A stretch of 64,000 nucleotides of DNA. Origin: Polaribacter marinus (lineage in GTDB: Bacteria; Bacteroidota; Bacteroidia; Flavobacteriales; Flavobacteriaceae). The translations under genes and the position numbers were made by a program. The stretch lies in assembly GCF_022662535.1 (NCBI RefSeq), contig NZ_JAKQYM010000004.1, positions 124,001 to 188,000 on the forward strand, read 5' to 3'. Within the stretch, counting starts at the first letter, position 1; every line of letters starts with the position of its first letter. Under the pieces are notes generated by a model. It ran no database searches. It worked only from the letters and a program-made list of their open reading frames with translations, and had not been told where the DNA came from. Positions 1 to 7,444 of this stretch are shown piece by piece.

Positions 1-368
1 ATAAAAATCGAGATGCTATTGTAATTAGAACTTTGCCTAATTTAGAAGATAAAAAAAGCATGCAATATTCAAATACAAATCCTACTTATTTGTCCGAAAA
101 AGCAGCCACTTATTTAAGAGAAAAAGGGATAAAGCACTTGCTAATAGATTTGCCTTCTGTAGATAAAGAAAAAGATGAAGGCAGATTGTTGTCTCATAAT
201 GCATTTTGGAATACTGCTGGAGAAATAAGAATGGATGCAACCATAACAGAATTTATTTACGTGCCAAATACTGTAGAAGATGGAGAGTATTTGTTAAATC
301 TAATGATTGCACCTTTTGAAAATGATGCAACACCAAGCAAACCGATTTTGTATAAGATTATAAAGTAG
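1..368 (+). CDS. Cyclase family protein, C-terminal part (cut by window start)
   Basis: The reading frame is open to the first base of the window, so the true start lies upstream; a TTG at 33 is only an internal codon. The visible ~120 residues match the C-terminal part of the cyclase / kynurenine-formamidase-like family (PF04199): a DAIVIRTLPN stretch, then HNAFWNTAGEIRMDA and a late EFIYVPN..DGEYLLNLMIAP segment that is typical of the last strands of this fold. Members are metal-dependent hydrolases acting on cyclic or amide substrates; the substrate cannot be told from this fragment because the HxGTHxD metal site would lie upstream. The stop TAG at 366 is 4 bases before the ATG of the next gene, so the two are probably co-transcribed. 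Confidence 0.75.
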   Translation, partial: KNRDAIVIRTLPNLEDKKSMQYSNTNPTYLSEKAATYLREKGIKHLLIDLPSVDKEKDEGRLLSHNAFWNTAGEIRMDATITEFIYVPNTVEDGEYLLNLMIAPFENDATPSKPILYKIIK

Positions 369-372
369 TTTG

Positions 373-729
373 ATGAAGATTCTTTTAAAGATAGAGGAGC
401 TGATGATGCTGATTTTATCAATTGTCATGTTTAGTCAATTAAGTTTTGATTGGTGGTGGTATCTAGTTTTATTCTTATCACCAGATGTAAGTTTTATAGG
501 CTACACAATAAACCCAAAATTTGGAGCTATTTGCTATAATTTATTACACCATAAAGGTCTTGCTATAATGATTTACTTGGTTGGAATGTATTTAAATAAC
601 GAAAGTATTCAGTTAGTAGGAATTATTATTTTCGGACATGCTTCTTTTGATAGAATTCTAGGATATGGATTAAAATATTCAGATAGTTTTAATAATACAC
701 ATTTAGGAAAAATAGGATCAAAAGATTAA
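373..729 (+). CDS. DUF4260 family small membrane protein
   Basis: A 118-residue hydrophobic protein starting at ATG 373 (a TTG directly before it is less likely). It has about four membrane-spanning segments, the motif LFLSPDVSFIGY near residue 40 and an LLHHKG segment, followed by FGHASFDRILGYGLKY near the C terminus. These are the conserved blocks of DUF4260, a family of short integral membrane proteins of unknown function. It follows the cyclase gene by four bases, and its stop codon directly abuts the ATG of a possible 29-residue peptide, so it looks like part of a short operon running towards the VIT-type transporter. No function can be assigned. Confidence 0.75.
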   Translation: MKILLKIEELMMLILSIVMFSQLSFDWWWYLVLFLSPDVSFIGYTINPKFGAICYNLLHHKGLAIMIYLVGMYLNNESIQLVGIIIFGHASFDRILGYGLKYSDSFNNTHLGKIGSKD

Positions 730-819
730 ATGGTAATGAAGAAAATCAATAAAAAAAAATATCTTTTTTACGGAATTCTTGCGTTAATTCTTCTTTTGAT
801 AAAAGGAGTTGTTGCGTAA
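730..819 (+). CDS. Possible 29-aa membrane peptide
   Basis: A 29-codon frame starts at the base after the DUF4260 stop codon and ends 18 bases before the VIT-type gene. It has a lysine-rich N terminus (MVMKKINKKKY) followed by one hydrophobic stretch (GILALILLLIKGVVA), the pattern of a single-pass micropeptide. Start could be ATG 730 or ATG 736. Position between two membrane-protein genes in the same direction supports translation, but length alone gives little statistical support and no family is recognised. Confidence 0.3.
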   Translation: MVMKKINKKKYLFYGILALILLLIKGVVA

Positions 820-837
820 TTTAAATAAACAGTAGAA

Positions 838-1554
838 ATGACAGAAAAAATAGAGGAATTAGAGAATTATTTAGACAATCATTACATACATCGAAGTAAT
901 TGGTTGAGAGCAGCTGTCCTTGGAGCGAATGACGGAATTTTATCAACTGCGAGTATTGCAATTGGAGTTGCTGCTGCAAGTGATTTGCGAGAACCTGTTA
1001 TTTTGGCAACTTTGGCAGGACTAGTTGCTGGTGCTTTATCAATGGCAGCTGGAGAATACGTTTCAGTAAGTTCACAAACAGACGTAGAAAAAGCTGATAT
1101 TGAGCGTGAAAAGATTGAATTGAAAGAAATGCCCAAACTTGAATTACAACGACTAGCAGAGATTTATGAAAAAAGGGGGCTGAAAAAAGATACTGCATTA
1201 ACAGTTGCAAAAGAATTAACTGAACACGATGCTTTAGGGGCACATATTAGAGACGAATTAGGAATTAATGAAATAAGTCAAGCTAAACCTATACAAGCGG
1301 CAATTGCTTCAGGAGCTGCCTTTACAGTTGGAGGATTACTACCTTTTTTTGTAACACTCTTTCTTCCTTTAGAAAGTATGGAATATTCCCTCTATGGATT
1401 TGCTCTTTTTTTCCTTATAGTTTTGGGAGTATTAGCAGCCAAAACAGGGGGTTCAAGTGTGACAAAAGCAATTATTCGAATTGTTTTTTGGGGAACTGTT
1501 GCAATGGGCTTAACTGCTTTAGTAGGTTATTTGTTCAATGTGAATATTGGATAA
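838..1554 (+). CDS. VIT1/CCC1-type iron/manganese transporter
   Basis: A 238-residue protein of the VIT1/CCC1 family, integral membrane exporters of Fe2+ or Mn2+ out of the cytosol. The N-terminal motif RAAVLGANDGILSTAS (residues ~24-39) is the family signature in the first helix; LAGLVAGALSMAAGEYVSVSSQ follows in the second helix. Between these and the three C-terminal helices is a charged, Glu-rich segment (residues ~85-140, EREKIELKEMPKLELQRLAE) that corresponds to the cytosolic metal-binding region known in plant VIT1. Length and five-helix layout fit the family. It lies at the end of the cyclase-DUF4260 group. Which metal is carried cannot be read from sequence. Confidence 0.88.
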   Translation: MTEKIEELENYLDNHYIHRSNWLRAAVLGANDGILSTASIAIGVAAASDLREPVILATLAGLVAGALSMAAGEYVSVSSQTDVEKADIEREKIELKEMPKLELQRLAEIYEKRGLKKDTALTVAKELTEHDALGAHIRDELGINEISQAKPIQAAIASGAAFTVGGLLPFFVTLFLPLESMEYSLYGFALFFLIVLGVLAAKTGGSSVTKAIIRIVFWGTVAMGLTALVGYLFNVNIG

Positions 1555-1555
1555 A

Positions 1556-1624
1556 ATGAAAAAGAAAAATATTTTTCCTCCTAAAGAATTTACTAAACGA
1601 GTATTTAAGTATTCTATATTTTAA
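1556..1624 (+). other. Short 22-codon frame after the VIT gene
   Basis: ATG at 1556 overlaps the end of the VIT-type stop region and opens a 22-codon frame (MKKKNIFPPKEFTKRVFKYSIF). It may be the remains of the N terminus of a lost membrane protein or a chance frame. Nothing recognisable follows in any frame before the dispersed repeat at about 1660. Confidence 0.15.
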
Positions 1625-1660
1625 ATAAGTCTGTTAATTTTCTCTTTTATAGCCTAAATT

Positions 1661-1741
1661 TAAGCCGTATATAATTCATTGCTAGTTTTAGTTTACTCGG
1701 GAATTTCTTCGGAATCTCCTCTGACTCGTTTTATTTTGCTG
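1661..1741 (+). repeat. Dispersed intergenic repeat, copy A
   Basis: This stretch aligns with 2678-2757: both begin GTATATAATT(C/T)ATTGCTAGTT, run through a TTTACTC / CCTACTT block and a central imperfect inverted repeat, and end in TCG(G)TTTT(T)ATTTTGCTG. The two copies flank the cytochrome b561-type gene in the same orientation. The element resembles repeats commonly seen between genes in flavobacterial accessory regions (recollection, not a search). Confidence 0.65.
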
Positions 1742-1995
1742 TTTTAGTTCTCGATAAAGCAGTGAAATCATACACAAAACACTTATCCACAGGCTATAAC
1801 TATCTTGGAATAAGGTTATATAATTTTAAACATTGTGTATAGAAATTACTAAGTAATTAGACGTTACAGTGATCCTTTTAAATTAAAATCTTTAACCAAA
1901 GTTACTTTCAAAGTGATAAAAGTCATATTTTAAATTGAAGGGCTACCGTAAATTTACGTTAAGTGAATTAGAAATTTATACCAAAAACGAACCTT

Positions 1996-2574
1996 ATGGA
2001 AAATAGAAATTATTCTAAAATATATCGAATAATTCATTGGTCAATAGCTATCTCATTTCTTCTATTGTTAATTACTATTTTTTTGCGATTAACTTGGATG
2101 AATAAAAACAATGTTGCAGTCATTATCCAAGATTATTTGGATACTACTGATCAAGTTTTATCACAAGACCAACTTATTGTTTTAGCAAAAAAGATAAGAC
2201 AGCCCATGTGGAATTGGCACATTTATATTGGTTATGTCTTAACAGGATTATTTAGTTTGCGTTTTATGCTTCCCCTTTTTGGGCATATGAAGTTTCAAAA
2301 TCCTTTTATTAAAAATCTATCCTTAAAAGAGAAATTTCAAAAATGGATTTATATCATTTTTTATCTCTGTGTAATTATTTCTTTGGTTACTGGACTAATA
2401 ATAGAATTTGGACCAAAAGAATTAAAAACAACAATGGAAGAAATCCATGTATTGAGCATTTATTACTTGGTTGGATTTTTAGTAATTCATTTAGCTGGTG
2501 TATTTGTAGCTGAATTTACAAATCAAAAAGGAATAATTTCAAGAATTGTTAGCGGCTCGAAAAAGAAAAATTAA
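1996..2574 (+). CDS. Cytochrome b561-type (cytochrome b/b6 domain) membrane protein
   Basis: A 192-residue protein with four membrane helices (residues ~12-32, ~75-95, ~115-135, ~150-172). Histidines sit in the right places for two b-type hemes: IIHWS at ~13-14, WNWHIYIGY at ~75, EEIHVLSIYY at ~151 and LVIHLAGV at ~165, the layout of the bacterial b561 / Ni-hydrogenase cytochrome b family (PF01292). Such proteins pass electrons from quinol to extracytoplasmic partners. It precedes a thioredoxin-ApbE-DUF4266-DUF3570 operon, for which it is a plausible membrane electron donor, but 349 bases and a repeat separate them. The gene is bracketed by two copies of a dispersed repeat and may have arrived as a unit. 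Confidence 0.8.
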   Translation: MENRNYSKIYRIIHWSIAISFLLLLITIFLRLTWMNKNNVAVIIQDYLDTTDQVLSQDQLIVLAKKIRQPMWNWHIYIGYVLTGLFSLRFMLPLFGHMKFQNPFIKNLSLKEKFQKWIYIIFYLCVIISLVTGLIIEFGPKELKTTMEEIHVLSIYYLVGFLVIHLAGVFVAEFTNQKGIISRIVSGSKKKN

Positions 2575-2923
2575 AATACACCAATTGATTGGGTGGTATT
2601 ATGTTTTTATTTTCATGAATATTATTATAATTAATTAATGTTAACAACGTTTACGACAAAAAAGTCATAATGTAACACTGTATATAATTTATTGCTAGTT
2701 CTTGCCTACTTACGAAAATCCTTGCAAATTTTCTATTCGGTTTTTATTTGCTGACACATAATCCAACGCTAATAAAACAAAAGAACTGTTTCTTTGCCAA
2801 CACTCTAATTAATTTTAACTATAAAAAATTGAGAGGTTTTTATAACAAAAAAAAAATACATATCGTTAATAGGTATTGGTCTAATTGTTGACTTTTCATT
2901 TATGAAAACTAAATAATAATAAA
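2575..2923. other. Intergenic region (349 bp) before the redox operon
   Basis: No supported gene. It contains a weak hairpin just after the cytochrome gene (2579-2595, CACCAAT paired with ATTGGGTG), the second copy of the dispersed repeat (2678-2757), and an AT-rich stretch where the operon promoter should lie. No clear TAnnTTTG box was found. Confidence 0.55.
2678..2757 (+). repeat. Dispersed intergenic repeat, copy B
   Basis: Aligns over its whole length with copy A at 1661-1741. Its centre carries a clear hairpin (GAAAAT at ~2718 paired with ATTTTC ~8 bases later), which is degenerate in copy A. It is followed by CCAACGCTAAT. The pair brackets a single gene in direct orientation. Confidence 0.65.
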
Positions 2924-3364
2924 ATGAAAAAAATAATTGTAATATTAGTCGTAATGATTGTAAGTGTAAATACAACAATTGCTCAAGAATGGCAAACAGA
3001 TATTAACGTTGCAAAAGAAATTGCAGTAAAAGGAAGTAAGCCTATAATATTAGTGTTCCAAGGTTCAGATTGGTGTGCTCCTTGTATTAAATTAGACCGA
3101 GAGATTTGGAGTACTAAAACTTTTAAAAAGTATGCAAAAGAAAATTATGTTTTGCTAAAGGCAGATTTTCCGAGAAAAAAGAAAAATGCACTGTCAGAAG
3201 AACAAACAAAATCGAATGCATTACTTGCTGAAAAATACAATAAACAAGGTTTTTTTCCTTTTGTTGTAGTACTTAATTCCAATGGCAAGGTATTAGGAGA
3301 AAGTAGTTATAAAAAGACTACACCAGAAAATTACATTAAAGAATTAAACGCTTTTACAAAGTAA
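2924..3364 (+). CDS. Exported thioredoxin-fold protein (CxxC)
   Basis: A 146-residue protein with an N-terminal signal peptide (KKIIVILVVMIVSVNTTIAQ) and a thioredoxin fold of the DUF899/Thioredoxin_7 type: GSDWCAPCIKLDREIW holds the redox pair Cys-Ala-Pro-Cys at residues ~51-54, and the cis-proline loop is seen as GFFPFVVVLN near residue 115. It should act in the periplasm as a thiol oxidoreductase. Its stop codon is followed after one base by the TTG start of the ApbE gene. The constant neighbour set (ApbE, DUF4266, DUF3570) suggests that it keeps the cysteines of the DUF4266 lipoprotein reduced or helps load them; that partner assignment is inference. Confidence 0.85.
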   Translation: MKKIIVILVVMIVSVNTTIAQEWQTDINVAKEIAVKGSKPIILVFQGSDWCAPCIKLDREIWSTKTFKKYAKENYVLLKADFPRKKKNALSEEQTKSNALLAEKYNKQGFFPFVVVLNSNGKVLGESSYKKTTPENYIKELNAFTK

Positions 3365-3365
3365 T

Positions 3366-4346
3366 TTGAAAGATATAGTCACTTTACTACTTTTATTCTC
3401 AATAATTGGTTGTACAGCACAACAACCTTATAAGAGAACACTCAAATTAATGGGTAGTCGGTTTGACATTACTGTGGTGGCAAATAATTCTATTCAAGCC
3501 AACAAATATATTGATACAGCAGTTGCAGAAATTTCAAGAATTGAAAAGTTGATTTCATCTTGGAATCCTAATTCTCAAACTTCAGAAATTAATCGAAATG
3601 CAGGTATACAGCCCGTAAAGGTTGATTCAGAGTTATTTCAATTGATAGAACGAGCAATCGGTATTTCAAAATTAACAGATGGTGCTTTCGATATTAGCTA
3701 TGCTTCAATGGATAAAATTTGGAAGTTTGACGGTAGTATGACTGTTATGCCTTCAAAAGAAGAAATTACAGCATCCGTTTCAAAAGTTGGCTTTCAAAAC
3801 ATAATTTTAGACAAAAAAAACAGTACTATCTTTCTTAAGTTAAAAGGAATGAAAATAGGCTTTGGAGCCATAGGAAAAGGCTATGTTGCAGACAAAGCCA
3901 AAGATTTACTTATTTCAAAAGGAGTGCCTGCAGGAATTATTAATGCATCAGGAGATATGAATACTTGGGGAAAACAACCAAATGGAAAAGAATGGAACGT
4001 TGCCATTACAAACCCAATGGATAAAAATAAAGTGTTTGCGTTACTACCTATTACAAATGGAGCTGTAGTTACTTCTGGTAATTATGAAAAGTATGTAAAC
4101 TTTAATGGTAAACGATACACACACATTATCGACCCAAGAACAGGATATCCTTCAACAGGAATTATTAGTGTAACCGTTTTTGCACCAAAAGCAGAATTGG
4201 CAGATGCACTAACGACTTCAGTATTTGTTATGGGAAAAGAAACTGGTTTAGATCGCATTAATCAATTACCAAAAATAGAATGTATTATCATAGATGATAA
4301 AGGAAACATTACGAAATCAAAGAATATAGAAATAGATAAGTTATGA
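3366..4346 (+). CDS. apbE: ApbE-type FAD:protein FMN transferase, lipoprotein
   Basis: A 326-residue protein of the ApbE family, which moves FMN from FAD onto a Thr/Ser of target proteins outside the cytoplasm. The start is TTG 3366, because the signal peptide KDIVTLLLLFSIIGC with lipobox SIIGC follows at once. Family blocks are present: GSRFDITVVA near residue 30, FGAIGKGYVADKA (~165-177), NASGDMNTWGKQPNG (~193-207), the metal/FAD site THIIDPRTGYPSTG (~253-266) and ELADALTTSVFVMG (~276-289) with the conserved Asp. Its stop codon overlaps the ATG of the DUF4266 gene (ATGA). No protein with a clear (D/S)xx(S/T)GAT flavinylation motif was noticed next to it, so its substrate is open. Confidence 0.92.
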   Translation: MKDIVTLLLLFSIIGCTAQQPYKRTLKLMGSRFDITVVANNSIQANKYIDTAVAEISRIEKLISSWNPNSQTSEINRNAGIQPVKVDSELFQLIERAIGISKLTDGAFDISYASMDKIWKFDGSMTVMPSKEEITASVSKVGFQNIILDKKNSTIFLKLKGMKIGFGAIGKGYVADKAKDLLISKGVPAGIINASGDMNTWGKQPNGKEWNVAITNPMDKNKVFALLPITNGAVVTSGNYEKYVNFNGKRYTHIIDPRTGYPSTGIISVTVFAPKAELADALTTSVFVMGKETGLDRINQLPKIECIIIDDKGNITKSKNIEIDKL

Positions 4347-4555
4347 TTAAAAATTTTACATGTGTTGCATTAATAACAACTTGTTTTAGTAGTTGTGTTG
4401 TGGTTAAAGAATACGAAAAAGTAAATATAAATGACCCCGATATGGCATTGACAGAAAAAAAATGCGACAGAAATGTTTCCACAATGCATTCATATCGTGA
4501 AGCAGCTGTAGGAGCAAATGGAGGAAAAACTGGAGGAGGCTGTGGCTGTAACTAA
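4343..4555 (+). CDS. DUF4266 small Cys-rich lipoprotein
   Basis: A 70-residue lipoprotein: signal peptide ending in TTCFSSC (lipid-modified Cys18), a short polar body with Cys41, and a glycine-rich tail ending GGKTGGGCGCN, with Cys67 and Cys69 two residues from the C terminus. The SYREAAVGANGG..GGGCGC pattern is the hallmark of DUF4266. Function is unknown. Family members are repeatedly found with ApbE, thioredoxin and DUF3570 genes (established neighbourhood as I recall it). The terminal CxC could bind a metal, be the thioredoxin's substrate, or receive a modification. The start overlaps the apbE stop by four bases, so translation is coupled. Confidence 0.85.
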   Translation: MIKNFTCVALITTCFSSCVVVKEYEKVNINDPDMALTEKKCDRNVSTMHSYREAAVGANGGKTGGGCGCN

Positions 4556-4568
4556 TAAAACAAGAGAT

Positions 4569-5885
4569 TTGAAAAAAATAATTTTAATATTCTGCGTATT
4601 TGCTTTTGCTAAATCATATTCGCAAACTAAACAAGACTCAATCAAAGTCTATAAAAAACGTGTGTTAGAGGCTGTTGAAGTAGATTTTCTAACAAGTTAT
4701 TATTCTCAAAATGGAGATAATGCTGCGGTAAGCGGTGGAATAGGGACAGAAAAATTAACAGATGTTACAGGAACTTTTGTGGTTTCAATACCTTTAAATG
4801 ATGATGACGTATTAACTATTGATGCAGGAATTTCAGCATATACTTCGGCATCGTCAAGTAACATTGATCCTTTTGATGGTTCACAACCCGCTGACCCATT
4901 TGTAGCAAGTTCAGGAGCTTCAAAGGGAGACGGTTGGGTAAATTTATCGGGAAATTATAGCCACAGTTCAGATGATAGAAATAATATTTGGTCTGCAAAA
5001 ATATCAATTTCATCAGAATTCGATTATTTTTCAGCTGGTGTTGGTGGTAGTTATACAAAATTATTTAATGAAAAGAACACGGAATTAAGTGTAAATGCAA
5101 ATGTTTATATAGATACTTGGAAAGCTATTTACCCCATTGAATTAAGACCATTCGGAGAGAATGGGATTGGTTTAAATAATCCTTTGTTTACACAAAACAT
5201 AATTACAGGTAACACAAGTTACAATCCTAGATTTAGTGAATTTAAAGATGAAGGACGTAATTCTTATGCTTTAGGGCTCGGATTCTCTCAAATTCTTCAT
5301 AAAAACCTGCAAGGTTCGCTAGCACTAGATTTTGTACAACAAGAGGGTTTATTATCCACACCATTTCAAAGAGTGTATTTTAGCGATGTTACAGATTCAT
5401 TCATAGATAATTTTCAACTTGCTGACGCTGTTGAGCGTTTGCCAGATTCGAGATTTAAAGTAGCAGTTGGTGGACGATTAAATTGGTATCTTAATGAAAC
5501 CATTGCAGTACGTACTTTTTATCGCTATTATTTTGATGATTGGGGAATTAATTCACATACTGCCAGTATTGAATTACCAATTAAAATAACTGATAAGTTT
5601 ACTTTGTATCCTTCTTATAGGTTTTATAACCAAACAGCAGCCGACTATTTCAAACCTTACGAAAGTGCTTTATCTACGGATGAATTTTATACTTCTGATT
5701 ATGACCTTTCCGAATATTCCGCGAACCAAATTGGTTTTGGAGTGTCATACACAGATATTTTTGCAAAAGCACATATTTGGAAACTAGGATTAAAAAGTAT
5801 TGACTTAAAATTTTATCAATACGATAGGGATACATCTTTTAGTTCTAGTATTATTACAGCAGGATTTAAGTTTGTAATGGATTAA
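4569..5885 (+). CDS. DUF3570 outer-membrane beta-barrel-like protein
   Basis: About 438 residues. A longer frame exists from ATG 4518 but it runs inside the DUF4266 gene; TTG 4569 places a normal signal peptide (KKIILIFCVFAFAKSYSQ) at the N terminus and is preferred. The rest is rich in alternating aromatic/polar strands (for example RTFYRYYFDDWGINSHTAS and LYPSYRFYNQTAADYFKPY), ends in a hydrophobic strand with a final aromatic-rich segment (ITAGFKFVMD), and matches DUF3570. I infer an outer-membrane barrel. It starts 13 bases after the DUF4266 stop and is the last gene of the redox operon. It may house or export the DUF4266 lipoprotein; no experimental function is known to me. Confidence 0.82.
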   Translation: MKKIILIFCVFAFAKSYSQTKQDSIKVYKKRVLEAVEVDFLTSYYSQNGDNAAVSGGIGTEKLTDVTGTFVVSIPLNDDDVLTIDAGISAYTSASSSNIDPFDGSQPADPFVASSGASKGDGWVNLSGNYSHSSDDRNNIWSAKISISSEFDYFSAGVGGSYTKLFNEKNTELSVNANVYIDTWKAIYPIELRPFGENGIGLNNPLFTQNIITGNTSYNPRFSEFKDEGRNSYALGLGFSQILHKNLQGSLALDFVQQEGLLSTPFQRVYFSDVTDSFIDNFQLADAVERLPDSRFKVAVGGRLNWYLNETIAVRTFYRYYFDDWGINSHTASIELPIKITDKFTLYPSYRFYNQTAADYFKPYESALSTDEFYTSDYDLSEYSANQIGFGVSYTDIFAKAHIWKLGLKSIDLKFYQYDRDTSFSSSIITAGFKFVMD

Positions 5886-5900
5886 TCGAATATTTAAAAC

Positions 5901-6119
5901 TTGTATATTTATAATCAACGCATAAAACCATATAGAAAACACTTACATGCAAAGAAAACTGATGTTATCATTTCTAGAAAAGCCTACTATAAAAAGTCAC
6001 CTTTAAAAGTTGAATATATACTTACCAAATTTGGAGAAGGTTTAATTCCTATTCTTAAAATGATTACAGAATGGGGTGTTATTGTTACTCAAGAAAAAGG
6101 AGAGTTTGTTAACAAATAG
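5901..6119 (+). pseudogene. Remnant of an HxlR-family regulator
   Basis: The frame from about 5901 encodes VIISRKAYYKKSPLKVEY followed by ILTKFGEGLIPILKMITEWG, which is the wing and C-terminal helix of HxlR/MarR-like winged-helix regulators (compare the family pattern ..IxRxxYxxxPPxVEYxLTxxGxxLxPIL..). The DNA-binding helices that should precede it are missing: the 25 residues upstream do not match and the nearest start is a TTG. A complete member has ~110 residues. It is therefore a 5'-truncated relic, sitting directly after the redox operon; the operon may once have had this regulator at its end. Confidence 0.65.
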
Positions 6120-6143
6120 AACAAATTTTAAATGTATTTTTGA

Positions 6144-6383
6144 ATGAATAAACGAAACTTTAAATACATTAAACTCCTGCTATTTTCAGTAATCGCATTT
6201 GCTGTTTATTTTACGATTGAGTACTCAAGTCTATTTAAGGCTATATTAATTCAATTGCAAGAAAGTAATACAAGCTATGCTTTTGGGTACTATATATTGT
6301 TTAATATTATAAAATGGTTTTTATTAGTTTTTGGAATATTATCTTTACTTGTAATTGTTTTTACATTCTTTAAGAAAAAATAA
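6144..6383 (+). CDS. Small two-helix membrane protein, unknown
   Basis: A 79-residue protein from ATG 6144 with a lysine-rich start (NKRNFKYIK), a membrane helix at residues ~10-27, a polar loop (LQESNTSYAFGYY) and a second helix at ~52-73 ending in FFKKK. No family is recognised. It converges on the corA gene with a 2-base gap. The composition is that of a real membrane protein, but expression is unproven. Confidence 0.5.
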   Translation: MNKRNFKYIKLLLFSVIAFAVYFTIEYSSLFKAILIQLQESNTSYAFGYYILFNIIKWFLLVFGILSLLVIVFTFFKKK

Positions 6384-6385
6384 AG

Positions 6386-7369
6386 TTAAAACCATTTTTT
6401 ACGTTTAAAATACCAAATAGAAATTATAGTTATTAAAACCATAATTCCTAGTAAAATAAAATAACCATACTTAAATTTTAATTCAGGAATGTTTTCAAAA
6501 TTCATCCCATAAATACCTGCTAAAAAAGTTAACGGAATAAACACAACAGACAAAATTGTAAGTGTTTTCATTACTTCATTTAATCTGTGTCCTTGAATAC
6601 TAAAAATCAAGTTTATTTTACTTTCTAGCTCTTGTAGTTCAAAATCGATGTTAGAAATTAAGTTGTTGGTTTGTTCTTTCAATTCACTAAAATACTTAGA
6701 CTCTACACCTTTAATTTCTACTTTTTCCAATTTTATAATTGTATCTCTTAAACTTAAAGTGGCTTTTTTAAAATTGAACAATTCTTGTTTTCTTTTTTCT
6801 ACTAATGAAGTGAATTCTGGTGTTGGTTTAATATGTGAAGAGTTTAGTTTGTCTGCACTTAATTCTGCATTTTCTTGATAGGTGTCTTGATAATTATCAA
6901 TAATAGATTCTAATAATAAAAACAATAAATAATCAGCGCTTTTTTTTCTAACAATGCCTTTATTTCCTTCTAAGCGTTCACGAATCCAGTTAAAATAATC
7001 TCCTTTTTTTTCTTGAATAGACCATAAAAAATCTGTTGAAACGATAAAAATCATTTGTTCAGAATCTAAAACATGACTTTCAGTTTTTAATACTCTAATA
7101 GTAACAAAGAGCAAATTATCTAATAAAATTACTTTATTAGGATGTTCATCATCACTCAATAATTTTATTAAAAAATCATCTAATTTATTTTGGTGCACAA
7201 TTGTCTTAAATGCTTCTTCATATTGTATTCCGTAGGTATTAAGCCATTTAATATTTGTTTTGTTTTTTGAAAAATCAATTTCTGAAATTGAAGAAAAATC
7301 AGTTTTTTCATAATTATCACCAGAATAACTGATAATAGTTGTGTTGTCTAAAAAATCGTTTTCCTTCAT
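6386..7369 (-). CDS. corA: CorA-family Mg2+/Co2+ transporter
   Basis: A CorA-type channel of about 327 residues. The frame continues 30 codons upstream but those are AT-rich, lie in the divergent promoter region and include a hydrophobic run unlike CorA; ATG 7369 (MKENDFLD) is chosen. The C terminus holds the two membrane helices with the selectivity signature YGMNFENIPEL (GMN) between them and ends in a basic tail (FKRKKWF). The long helical region before it (~190-260) forms the cytoplasmic stalk. The protein works as a pentameric channel for Mg2+ or other divalent ions in the inner membrane. It is divergent from the yjbR-type gene. Confidence 0.93.
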   Translation of the reverse strand: MKENDFLDNTTIISYSGDNYEKTDFSSISEIDFSKNKTNIKWLNTYGIQYEEAFKTIVHQNKLDDFLIKLLSDDEHPNKVILLDNLLFVTIRVLKTESHVLDSEQMIFIVSTDFLWSIQEKKGDYFNWIRERLEGNKGIVRKKSADYLLFLLLESIIDNYQDTYQENAELSADKLNSSHIKPTPEFTSLVEKRKQELFNFKKATLSLRDTIIKLEKVEIKGVESKYFSELKEQTNNLISNIDFELQELESKINLIFSIQGHRLNEVMKTLTILSVVFIPLTFLAGIYGMNFENIPELKFKYGYFILLGIMVLITIISIWYFKRKKWF

Positions 7370-7444
7370 ATAAAATAGTTGTAAATTTGATAGATAAAGA
7401 TACTTTTTAAATTGTAAAATAATCAATTTTAAAATGAAGAGTTT

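Larger units (their letters stand above)
1555..1995. other. Intergenic region (441 bp) before the cytochrome b gene
   Basis: No supported gene. It holds the 22-codon frame, the upstream copy of the dispersed repeat (1661-1741) and a perfect 12-base palindrome CGTAAATTTACG at 1947-1958, 38 bases before the cytochrome b start codon, which could be a regulator site. Confidence 0.6.

Noticed and set aside
2846..2923. Hydrophobic frame KKKYISLIGIGLIVDFSF before the thioredoxin gene
   Set aside because: It has no usable start codon and is short; probably chance in an AT-rich leader.
4518..4568. Longer N terminus for the DUF3570 gene from ATG 4518
   Set aside because: It runs inside the DUF4266 gene and would place 17 charged residues before a normal signal peptide; TTG 4569 is preferred.
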